From: Zygaena filipendulae
Taxonomy: Eukaryota; Arthropoda; Insecta; Lepidoptera; Zygaenidae
Direction of reading: 5' to 3'
Assembly (NCBI GenBank): GCA_907165275.2
Contig: OU015650.1
Coordinates: 6,912,001 to 6,976,000 of the forward strand
Length of the DNA stretch: 64,000 nt
Position 1 is the first letter of the stretch, and every line of letters starts with the position of its first letter. Both the position numbers and the translations under genes were made by a program. The notes under the pieces were generated by a model. The model was given only the letters and a program-made list of their open reading frames with translations, was not told where the DNA came from and made no database searches. Positions 23,450-35,600 of this stretch are shown here, piece by piece.

Positions 23450-24614
23450 AAATAGGTATCCAAAAAAATATATGGTGCGGTCCGTTTTGTACAAACGGTA
23501 AATACGTGCGCGAGAGTTATTCTTCTGAGGCGTGCACAGTGCACACTGCACACGACTGTTCATAATGATTACGATCGTAAACATGCATTTCAAAAATGAT
23601 AGTCAGCTGATCGTTGAAATTGTAGGTTATGTTACTGGTTTTTTTGAAAACACCAAGTAAGGTTTTTTCGACGGAAAAGCAGTATATTTTACACTAATTG
23701 ATTTGAACGAAAGAAAAACCAAGTTCGCCAGTTTAAAACAGAACTATCGACAAACGAAAAAACAAATCACAACGGAACTTGACGTTTGGCAGCTGTTTGA
23801 CAGTTCCGAAGACATTGCACTACCTCCTCCGTGTCGGCACTGTTTGCACCAAACGATCACGTCATCGATGACGACACGATGCGAGTGTACTGAGGCGCGT
23901 TCCGTGGATTTGCACGAGTGCAGTCGAACGCGCTCTTTACCCGTTCCGTGGCTCAGACTGCAGCAACCAAACATCCATCTCCGAAGCAAGTTAATTTTCA
24001 CTCTGACAGCTATGTATTGTATAAGGGAGGTGTTGTAGTCACAAAAAGTTTATAATTGGATGTAAAATAGTCTTATTCGCAATGTGAGTTGAGAGAAAAC
24101 AAATGGCGCCTGAAATTTTAAATACTTCGAGGTTTTAAAAAAACAACTCGATCGTTCCGTGGCTTGTTTGCAACTCAAACGAGTTAAATAGCCGAACAAA
24201 TACGCCCAAACCCACAACGAGCGCAATTTGAAGTCTTTAGTCTAGTTAATCTTAGCCAATCTGAGGTTGTTTGTATGAATATAGTGCACAGGAGCACGGA
24301 AAGTGCAATTTGGACCGACCCAATAATTAGATCCAATCACAAACTACTTAGAGATACTAGATCCAATCATCCCTCCAAACTCCAAAGACTAAAGAATTTT
24401 CATATGCTTTACCTTCTCTCTGTGTATGAGTATTATGTTAATAAATTCCAATAATTAAATTAAGATCTAATTAATTAAATTATTTTCATCACTTCTACCT
24501 AGGTAACTGAATATTTCATATATTTCTTATATCAACTCCAAGTGTCTCAGACCACAGTAGGTATTTCCTTTTGAAAATTGTAATTAGTTTTCTGTTTAGG
24601 TCGTAAATGAAAAG
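23450..24614. other. Upstream spacer of CD2BP2 with an unassigned 111-codon frame
   Basis: A plus-strand frame at 23703-24038 (111 codons, six cysteine codons between residues 43 and 73) has no family I recognise and no splice or repeat support. It could be chance, or a 5' part of something else. The rest is probably the CD2BP2 promoter and 5' UTR; an acceptor-like TTCTGTTTAG just before 24600 suggests an upstream non-coding exon. Confidence 0.3.
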
Positions 24615-26531
24615 ATGTCAAAGAGAGCGGCTTCTGTTGCTTTTCAAGAAGAAGAAAAGCCTGTTAGGAAGAAGGAAGGCAAAAAACACACATTAGATTC
24701 TGATGAAGAAGACAGTGGGGCCGAAGAAGAGCGCAATAATGTTCTTAACGCTAATGACATCGAAGGCGAAGAAGAAGGAGTCATGGGGATGGAAGGCGAA
24801 GTGAGTGTGAATCCGCCCATTTAACTAGGACGGTTGGAGTAGGCAATTGGTAATATCCACAAATAAATGATGTCAAGATGTAGGTAATAATATGGCTTCT
24901 GCATGGCTCAAGCTCTATAGTCAGCAGCATATCTCTAGGGAAACAGGCACCAGCCTCATGGCTGGTTTTTCTGACTTCGACACACATCATTTAAAATAGT
25001 CATTTCAAAATTTTGGATTGTGTGGTTAATCATGCAAAGCAGCTATATGTTCCACACAATCCAAAATATTGAAATCACTATTTTAAATGATGTGTGTCGA
25101 TGTCAGAAAAACGTCAATGAATGCCCTTTTGATGTATACAATATACATTGTTTGCTTGTAATCTTCTATATATAAAAAGTTGCAGGAAAAAATACTGTAA
25201 AACAGAAAACTACTGAACGGGATTGTGTCATTATCCGTGCAAAGCAGCAATATGTATTATGTACCCAAAATGAATTTACAAGAATTACTTTTAGCTGTTT
25301 GAATATTATGTCAAAATGGAGACTTCATACTTTTTTACAATTTTGATTGTACAATATGAGCAGTTGAAAAATTAATTTTTGCACAAATAATATAGTCTAT
25401 TTATGTAAGTGGATACAAAAAGCCTTGGCTTGAATTTTCTCAATGGGGACAAATAAAATTTTGTATGAATATTGTAATGAAATATCCTTATTGTCATTAG
25501 TGATAGGCACCACTGGAAATGATAGTTTAATATTTTATTGATGTATGTAATACGAAAATGACAATTGTAATCTAATTATATTAATTATAAATGATAATAA
25601 TTGTAATCTAATTATATTTTTGATACCTTTCAGATAACTATTACTCCATTTAACATGAAGGAAGAGTTAGAAGAGGGTCATTTTGATAACCAGGGTCATT
25701 ACCACTTTAAAAAAGAAAAGGAAATTAGAGATGGTTGGCTCGACAACATTGACTGGGTAAAAGTTAAAGGAAGACCTGAGGACAAGTATAAAGTTCATAA
25801 AGATGATGAGATGAAAGGACTTGGTGATGATTCAAGCAGTGATGATGAAGGACCAGAGGAAATTGTTGATGTCATAGCTAATTATAAAGAAATATTGCAA
25901 CACATGAAACCAAAGGAGACAATAGCAAAAACTATACAGCGCCTTGGTAATTTAATTATTCCAAAGTTTACCCTCACCATTTTCATAATATATTACCTTG
26001 ATATTAATTTTTTATTTGGAATAATTTCTAGGTGTCAGTTCTAAAATATCCAGTGCAGAAAGATGGAAGCGAAAGAAAGCTGGGATTGTTGATGAGGGTA
26101 GTAAAACTGTAACAAGAATTACAGAATTAGCCAACCAGATATTGACCAAAAATGGTAACATGGATGTTTATCAAGAGACTTGTGAAAAAATAAGTGAGAT
26201 AGTAACAAAGGATAAAAATAAAAATAATGATGCAGGCTTAGATATGTATTCAGACGATTTTGGTCAAAAAGAAAAGCAGAACCTTGGTAAACAAATCGAA
26301 TCTGAAACTGTTACTTTTGAAAATACAAGTAATGATGATAAAGTCAAAGTAAAATGGGAATTCAAATGGGAACAAAGTAACAGTGCAGAGATATCAGGAC
26401 CACATTCAACTGAACAAATGCACAAATGGTCTACAGAAGGCTACTTCAAGACAGGTGTCTGGGTCCGGAAACATGGTGAAGATAGTCAGTTCTATACTTC
26501 CAACAGGATAGATTTTGAATTATTCATGTAG
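24615..26531 (+). CDS. CD2BP2: CD2BP2 homologue (U5 snRNP GYF-domain protein)
   Basis: Three exons, 24615-24800, 25634-25946 and 26032-26531, give 332 residues; the human protein is about 341. The N terminus is basic and acidic (MSKRAASVAF, HTLDSDEEDSGAEEE). Exon 2 carries the family signature ITPFNMKEELEEGHFD, HYHFKKEKEIRDGWLDNIDW and KETIAKTIQRLG. The C terminus is a GYF domain with WEFKWEQ, ISGPHSTEQMHKWSTEGYF and GVWVRK (about residues 271-332). CD2BP2 is a nuclear component of the U5 snRNP that is released before tri-snRNP activation, and GYF domains bind proline-rich peptides. All junctions are GT/AG and in frame. The gene converges on PIGN with 133 bp between the stop codons. Confidence is high; only the upstream UTR is unresolved. 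Confidence 0.93.
24965..25112. mobile_element. Palindromic element in CD2BP2 intron 1
   Basis: GTTTTTCTGACTTCGACACA at the left pairs with TGTGTCGATGTCAGAAAAAC at the right. The pairing continues through CATCATTTAAAATAGT, ATTTCAA and TTTTGGATTGTGTGG, giving arms of about 60-65 bp and a short loop. Probably a MITE. Confidence 0.65.
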
Positions 26532-26546
26532 ATGTTATAATGTTCA

Positions 26547-26552
26547 AATAAA
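26547..26552 (+). terminator. Polyadenylation signal of CD2BP2
   Basis: A canonical AATAAA lies 15 bp after the TAG stop (26529-26531). It falls in the 133-bp gap before the PIGN stop codon on the opposite strand, so the two 3' UTRs may overlap. Confidence 0.6.
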
Positions 26553-26664
26553 TCATATCAATAACTACAAAACAAATTAGTTTCTATTTAAAAAAAGTAT
26601 AATAATACCATAGATAATATTTTTAACAATATTTTAATAAAATAGTACCTATAATAGATCAATT

Positions 26665-29600
26665 TCAAACATACTTTTTCCTATTTTTAAATATGTTATA
26701 TGTGAAACTATAAATATCAATATTGGTCAATATTTTTGCTATTTGGTAAATTAAAACAATGAACAATGTTATCACTTGAACAATAACAAACTGTGATATT
26801 GATGTGCCAATCTCCAACCAACTGCCTCTGTTTTTGACATTAAACAGCAGTTGGATTCCCATAATGTTTGAGTATATGAGAACTATAATGTTGAGATAAC
26901 TGGTTGGCGCCTGCAATAGAAGTATTTATTACTAGATTTTCCCGCGGCTTTGCCCTCATTAATTTTGGAGTTTCCGCGAAATTTCTGGGATAGTAATACC
27001 CTGTCCTTTTCGGTATCCCTTAGTACGGGGTAAGGGGCCCTTGGCCACGGCGGCGGCGGCGGCGGAAACACAAAAAGTACGCCACAGCTATCATCGGCGC
27101 GCGCTGTGGCCTACTTCTTACGTTGTCTACCATTTGTTTTCGCCGCCGCCGTGGCTGTGGCGCCGCCCTAACACGTTGAGCAAAATTTCATGATGCTTGT
27201 TTGAGTATTATTATAATGATAATAATCCACTTCACAACACACATTAAGGGCATGAAACAGAAAAAGACTGATGGACAGAGTTACCTACTTTTGCAGTTAT
27301 AATATTAGTATGGACACAGATAATATAATAGGTATTATGTATTGCTTGATGACCCCTTGGATACGAACGCCAAAGGATAGAAAAGCGTGGAAGGCTTTGG
27401 AGGAGGTTTATGTCGCAAGATAAGTTGAAGTTGTCGATGAAAATGTAAAATTAGTTTAACAAGTAGGTATTCACTTTCACTTCAATAATAAAGGCTATTT
27501 TTATTTTATTTATGTATGGATTATTACCTTCGTGACATGTTGAACAGCTCTGAAACTACAGGCAACACACAAGAAAGGTGATAAAGTTTTCAACAATATC
27601 AAACCAGTAATTATGAATGGTTGATATGATGTGATAAAACATGTCACCCATCGGACTTCAAAAGAATTCAGGGATGCTATATTTCCTGTTCCAAAGAATG
27701 CTAAAATTATGTACAATAACTGGTGAAAATTTGTTAAGGTGATTTCGCATTGTATGAAATTGGGTCGGTTTCAATGGCTTACTCCTTTCTATAACCTCAT
27801 AAATATTTAGGCTAGTCCATATACAAAGTTTAGGCTGGTTAGTAAACTTTAAGATTTTTTCAATCCCTATTTTACACAAATAATAACGTCATTGGTAGGT
27901 AGGTACTAAAAAAAAACTCCTGCAAATCAAAGTATTTACGAAAAAAGGATACAAAAAAGAATGATCTTCTAAAATCTTCACTACATATACTTCTGTCATA
28001 CGACAGCAAATTTTGGTCTTCTTCAAATGTGCTCTCGATTAATTTGTCGTTTTGCGATTTGCTTGCCTTAGATTCGATTACGATCCAATTCAAAATATTT
28101 GAATTTAATACGACTATAAACAGTCCTTCGTGCGCTACTGATAGCAGCAAGTAAAGATTTAAAATTGACGTGTTCACAGCCATTAAACGACTAATCAGCC
28201 GTTTAGAGTGAAGAAGAGGCATCAACAGTGAAATAACTGAAACAAGTAAAATACGTATAGTACTATAAATAAATACATATAGTAGTACTTAAGGCTACTG
28301 CAAAATATAAAATCTCGAAAATAATGAAAGCCAAAGTCATCTTTTGGCACGATATAATAATAATAATAATAACATTTATTTCAGGCCACAAGCACCCATA
28401 GGACCCATAAAAAACCCCATATTACATCTGCCATTACAATTTACATTTACATTACATAAAGTTAAGTTACAACAAAAATAATTTACATATAACAAAATAT
28501 ATAACAGAAATCCCCGAGTGAATCTCAAATTAAGTGCTTAGTGGTATTAAGACTTACCGGCTAATATCCAAGCAAATGTTTGCTGCAACTGTGATACTGG
28601 TGTTCCCATCTCAAATCTACTTTGTTGAACATAAACATTGTGCAAAGACAATGCTAATAACAACAACTGCATAACAGAGAGCGTGACTTCCCTTCCACTC
28701 TCTTTATTATTGCAGTAAAGCGGCAGTAACACTTTCCATATGTGTATTGTTACATTCCCTAACCAAATAACTCCTGCCAAAATGCTAAAAAGTAACAAAA
28801 ATGTTTAATTGTAGATTTATGTTTTCAAAAAAATTGTGCCTCAACAGCTGCCTGCCTGCCTGCTAGACGCTAGTAAGAGTTATGGACTTGGTAAACTAAG
28901 TTCATACAATAATGATCATATGCGCCGGCAGACTTCCACTGCTGTATCTATATAGGCCTTGCTCAAAGGTCTTCGTGAAGACTATTACAGTGGCAAATTA
29001 TAGATTATAAGAGGATCTTAGAGCCGTGTTAAGTACATATTTTTAACTGAAATTTCGACTTGAAAATAGAAGTACCTATTATCCTTATTGATATTATTAT
29101 TATTATATACTGTAGTAAAGTCGAATATTTGTGGGGTGTGATTTCTATGCAAGGCAGAGTAAAACACTATTAGGCCCCCAAGTTAAGGCAGCTAAAAAAA
29201 CCCGTCTGATTCCATTCTAGTTTTTGCATGATACGCATATTGATACCTATGTACATGTATAGATTATACAGACAGATGCATGGACAAAAGTGAAAAACTC
29301 CCTGAATTATTATTGGAGGTAAGCACCTCAAAACGAAAAGAAACCCTTGTAGATTTGCCGTCTGTCTGTGAGACTACAAAAAAAACATGCGAATCGCAAT
29401 TAATATTAAATACTCAGGTACCTATGCAATCCCTTGAAGTTCTAAAAAAAAACTTCTAAGTCAAAGTATTTAAAAGATACCTACCAGGGTGCGAAAATAT
29501 CCGATATTTATTATAAATAACAAAATATCGGATATTTTTTATATATATCCGATATATGTGTATCAAAAATGTAATATACACATATCCATTTTGTATGAGA

Positions 29601-32600
29601 AAAATATTATTATTTAATAGTATTTTTATGTATACTGTTTGCATATTATGTATTTTATAAACATAAAAAATTAGGGAGCGTCTACTAATCACGTGAGGCT
29701 CGAAAAAGGGGGCAGGGTTCGGAAAAAATCACGAAATATTAAAAAGAGGGGGGGGGGATATAATGAGATATCACGTGCATTTATTTTTCGCTTATCGGTG
29801 GTCCAACGACAATGTCTCTTAAATATATTCATGTAAAAATTGGTTTTTATTTTTTATACCTTCCTTTATTATTTTTATGCCAGTCAAAAACAACCTGCAA
29901 CCTTAACTAATGACTGTCTGGACATTTTTATCAAGATGGTTAATTTTCCAAAATTTAATCAGATTATATATACCTTGATTATACCTTAAAAATAATAATC
30001 TGAAAATTTTAATAAAGGTAATTTGTACCAAAAAAATACACGTGATTTCGGGTATGGGGGGAGGGTTCGTCTAAAACCTTGCCACATAATATCATCAGGG
30101 GGGAAGGGTTGATAAAAACATTACGTTACGTTATTGCGTCATTACGTTATATTTTATTTGTTTGTTTATTAAGGTTAAAACTCAGGACAAATAAACTCAA
30201 AAACATAAAATCTTCTTATAAATGAGAAAAAATCAACTAAAAACATAAAATGGACTCAACCAAGTATTAAAACTTATTCTTTGGGACAATTTATTTTTAA
30301 ATATTGGTGAATATTATTTATATTGATATATATCGAAAAAAACCATTGGATATATCATGAACCTTTCGCACCCTGAAAGATACGGCAGTTTATGCCGCAT
30401 ATTTGCAGGACACTCCAGGGAATCAAAACTTACTGAGTAGTTCCTGTAAGTTTCGACCTAGAATCGTGAGATTTAACAAGTGATGTCTTGCACAAGGGAA
30501 AAATCCGATAATCTTTTAGTAACTAGGCAAGGTACTTATGTCACAATTTCTTTGCGACTATATAAACTTAAAAGCTCTCTGTACCCTCCGACAAGGGGTA
30601 TGCAAATTTCACGATGTTAGATTTGGTAGATAGATTAGATAATAGATAGTGTAACAAACAAACTCACATTTGCAATATGCAATATTTACAATATGTACCA
30701 TTAATTAGGAATTGCAGATTTGTTGATATACCTATGTCGATGTAAGGGGACAGTAGTTTTCTAACGGCAAAGTGTGTCCTTCAATTCAGTTTACGAAGAA
30801 CTATTTACATAGGTCGATGCGCGAGTCCGACTCGCACTTGGCGGGTTTTTATATTTTAAACCTAAAAATACGTTGTACATAATGGAGTCAAGTTTTTATT
30901 AAATGACGTATAGATGAGCAAAAAAGGCAGAACTTACACTAATTCAATGAAAGCGTCTTTTCCCACCACAGGTAAGAATGAAAATAAGCTGAGTAGTGTA
31001 CAGCCGATACACCATTCGATGAGATTTCGCGTCGGCAGATAATGCCTCATGGAACCAACGAACGGCCAAACAGCCATTCCCAACAAGGGTATACTCAACA
31101 TCCATCTATAGGTGAAGGATAATCCCTAAAAATATATATTTAAACATTAAAACTCCATGTCAGAGCTAACGAGTTTACAGCATGATAGTATTTATGCGAG
31201 GTTTTCATTTAGTACTACAGACTAGGTACTACCTACATATACAGAGTGTAAACTTAATCGAGAGACGTATTGAACTTATTCACAATGACCATAACACGCC
31301 GCGTTAAGATAAGACGCCGAAAAAACTGTTTTTCCCTCGCGATCAAAGAAGTTTCACACACATTTACAACATGTGATAAACAGATTATTAATTTCTAATA
31401 TTTTGTCACCTGGAGCGGTCGGAATTGTGTTTTTAGGAAGCGCGTTATGGACACGGAATGTTGTTGGTCATAAGGGCCTAGTTCGGTCGGAAGGTCAGAC
31501 TTGCGCACCGAAGGTTCCGTACAGAGGATTCGTCGGAACCGGAAAGCTGTTGTTCCCATATCCTACTAATATTATAGGTAAACGCGAAAGAATGTAAGAA
31601 TGTATGGGTGGATGGATGGATGTTTGTTACTCTTTCATGCAAAAACTACAGGATGGAATTAAATGAAACTTTACAATAATATAGCTTATACATCAGATTA
31701 ACACATAGGGTACTTTTTATCCCGGAATTGCCGAACTCTGAAATTAACGCGGGTGAAACCACGGGGCACAACTAGTACTGACATGAGTAGGAATTAGTTT
31801 ACCAACTGCAAATACTATTATTAATTCGAAAGTGACTTTATTTGTTTATTACCTACGCTTTCACGCCTAACTACTAACTGATCATCATGAAATTTTGCAT
31901 ACAAGTTGTCAGAGGTACAGACTATAGAGACGGACTTAGGGTAGGTAAATACTTGTAATACCGGAATCCCGCAAGGACTCCCAAAATTATCGCGGGTGAA
32001 ACAGCGTGGAACAGCTAGCAAATTTATAATCACAAAAAAAAATGCATGTCACTACAAAACGGTTTTTCGATTTTTCCCCTACTCGTGCTAATAAAAGACA
32101 TCTCTTGACAATTTTCATGATTCTAAGTGAACGGGAAGGGGCATGATGAGTAAATTTTAATTTTTAGTCTGTCTTGTAGATTAATGCGAATTCCTAACTA
32201 ATATTATTAATTTGAAAGTGAGTTTGTTTGTTACGCTTTCACGCCTTAACTACAGAACTGATCATCATTGTCAGGGGTACAAACTACAGAAACGGACATA
32301 GGGTAGGTACTTATTATACCGGAATCCCGCAAGGACTCCAAAATTATCGCGGGTGACACCGCGAACAGCTAGCAAATTTATAATCGCCAAAAAAATTCAT
32401 GTCACTACAAAACGGATTTCGATTTTTCCCGTCACTTGTGCTATTAAGACATATCTTGATAATTTTCATGTATCTAGGTGCATGATAACTAAATTTGAAT
32501 TTTTTGTCGGTCTTAGAGATTAATCCGAATTCCTAACTAATATTCTAATGCGAATGTGAGTTTGTTTGTTACACTTTCACGGCTTAACGGCTCAATCGAT

Positions 32601-35600
32601 CTCCACGTGCATACATGTTGTCAGAAGGACATAGGGTAACTTTTTATCCCAAAATTCCCGCGGGAATTCCGAAATTACCGCGGGTGAAACAGCTAGTAAA
32701 TAATATTGGGCACGTATTTTTCCTTTTTTACGTGATCAAAAAATAACGGCGATACATAAAGTTTAAATTCCATGTGACGTCACGCCTAGCTACACTTTAT
32801 ACTTAGGACGGACGTCGCGACCGGGACACTTGCGCTTTATCTAAGTAGATATAAGTAGGTATATGTATTGTTTCAAGATTCGAAAAAGCAAAATACATGT
32901 CTATTTTTTGTACTATCTAGCTGCAGGGGCGGATCCAGGGGGGTGGCACTGGGTGCAATTGCCCCCCCTGGATTCGCCCCTGTCTAGCTGACGGATTAAA
33001 TAGAATTTTGATTTTTATACCTTGTCATCATGCCCATTGTCACAATAATGCGATTTTTGCCGAATTTTGATTTTTATACCTTGTCATCATGCCCATTGTC
33101 ACAATATAGTATATTTCATTACAAGTGCGGAAAGCCTGTCATTGCACACGTGTACTGAACAACTATTTTTAATACAGTTGCGAAAAAATTAAGCAATTTA
33201 ATAAAATATCAAAAACACAACAAACTCAACTAAGTTCCAACTGTGATCAAGAGATGGCGCTAGTCGTATTAGTAATGCAGGTAATGCGAAACCTACGTTT
33301 GCAATGCAATGCAAATGCAAGTGTGTCAAAGTCGTGTCGCCATTTTTGACAGTTGGCAAAGAGAACGTACGAGTTCGGGAAAGGTAAACAAAAAGCTCGA
33401 GTATGTAATAGCCCACATCCCGAACGCTAAACGTCCCTGCAATACGCCACTTTTTGAGCAACTGTATTAAAAATGCGATTTTTGCCGCATATCTTTTGAT
33501 TACGTTGACTTTAGCAGGTCTAAGGGAATGCAAACCTGAGTATTTGATATTGATTTCAACTTGATCTATCTCTGTGTCCTTGAGAAAAAGGATTTTGACA
33601 GACAGACAATAGGTACAACGAAGTGATCCTATAGTTCCTTTTTCGTTACCATAAAAAATGTATAATTATTTATTGACGTAAAATATTCACGAAAATTGAG
33701 CGCAATTGCTAACGCGCTGACTGCTGACGGATTCTAACCTAAGGCTAAAGTTAAATTAGATAGAGCCTCGCTTATTGCTAAGAGCCAAGAAACTAGCCGA
33801 GTGATTAATCCTAGTGATAGATACCATCTAGACACCTACCTAGGCCCCTTTCCTTTGTATTGCCGCTGGCTTACCGATTAATGTAAAGGTCATTCAACCG
33901 CGTAAGTCATCGTTTTTATGTAGGACTAGCTATGCCCCGCGGTTTCAGCCGCGATAATTTCGGAGCTCCTGCGGGAACTCCGGGATAAAAAGTACTCTAT
34001 CCGCCGCACTCAGAGTCGACTTTAATGATTACTTAGTTAAGTATAAATTTTTAAAACAAAACTGCGGCAATCAGAGACGTTCAGTAAATTAATGTTAGTT
34101 GGCATTTAACTAATTAAGTTACATCTCATTAAATGCCAATTAACATTAATTTACTGAACGTCTCTGATTGCGGCAGTTTTGTTTTAAAAATCTATACTTA
34201 ACTAAGTAATCATTAAATTCGACTCTGAGTACGGCGGTTCCTTTTTTATACCCCTGACAACATGCATGCCAAATTTCATCCAAATCCGTTTCAGCCGTTT
34301 TTGCGTGATTGAGTAACAAACATCCAAACATCCACACTTTCACATTTATTATATTAGTAGGATGACCAGCATTTTTTTTTAATATCTTGAGTTCCTGATG
34401 GAATTTCGATAAAATCGATACATGAGTATCTAAGTTAGACCCTTAGCAATACAACAAAAAAACCGCATTCAATTTGGTGCATTAGTTTTTGCGTATCACG
34501 AATACAAACATACATACAGACAGACAAAAATTATAAAAACGGTATTTCTGGCTTCTACATCACTCATAGAGTCGCCTAAATTTATTTTTTCTTATTTATC
34601 TCCCATTTACAGACATCGACCTGTTACAATTTTATTATATGTAGGTATGGATTTTCTAGGTACTTATGAATGATTTTTCTATTTATATAAATTTACTAGC
34701 TGTTCCGCGCGGTTTCAATTTCGGAATTCCCGCGGATTGTGCCATTTTCACCCCCTTAGGGGTTAAGTTTTCAAAAATCCTTTCTTATCGGATGCCTACG
34801 AGATACAAAGAACACACCCTCCATGTTTCAGGTCTCTACGATCAGCGGTTTAGGCTGTGTGTTGATCCATCAGTGACTCATTCAGTACAAAGCATTTTAT
34901 AAAGTATAGTTTTGTTACATAATATAGTACGAGTTATCGAGAGTTCGAATAAGTCCCTCGTTCAACCTTACATCCTGTATAACATGTACCTATAATAGGG
35001 ATGTTGACTACTATTGAATATCAAAATTCTAATTAGTCCGTCAGTTAGAAAATAAAAAAACGATAGACACGTATTTTTTGCTTTTTTAAATAAATGAAAA
35101 TATGCAGAGATAAAGGGCATTAAAGTTTAGGATGAGGAGGTCGTGACGTCACTAACCGCAAAACCGCCATACAAACTGTCAGAATAGTGACGTCACGCGA
35201 AATTTCAACTCAATATATCGCCGTTATTTTTTGATTACGTAAAAAAAGAAAAAATACGTGTCCAATATTTTTTAATAATCCACAAGACGGACTAAAAAAT
35301 AAAAATTAGTCAACATGCCCATTAATCTGTAATACAAGAATTGGTGTGTCCAATCTAATTACCATCGCTATTGATCCAATAGTGTAAAACAAAATTTCAC
35401 AGGGCACTTTAAAAAGCTTCTTGTCATTTTTAAATTGTTTTAATGTATTTATCCAAACATCTGATGATGATAGAGCAAACCACCATAAAATAACTGGCAT
35501 CAAAAAGTATAAATAATACTGGAGTGGCAGGTTTTGGGCTGAAAATATTAAGATTGATTAGAATTTATGAAAACTTGAAATCAACAGTGCATTTTATACC

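Noticed and set aside
23703..24038. A 111-codon plus-strand frame upstream of CD2BP2
   Set aside because: No recognised family, no splice or homology support, and an overlapping minus-strand frame of similar length; kept only as part of a spacer note.
33198..33533. A 111-codon minus-strand frame inside PIGN intron 6, on the PIGN strand
   Set aside because: It overlaps an inverted-repeat element, does not match any PIGN segment, and the neighbouring PIGN exons join in frame without it.
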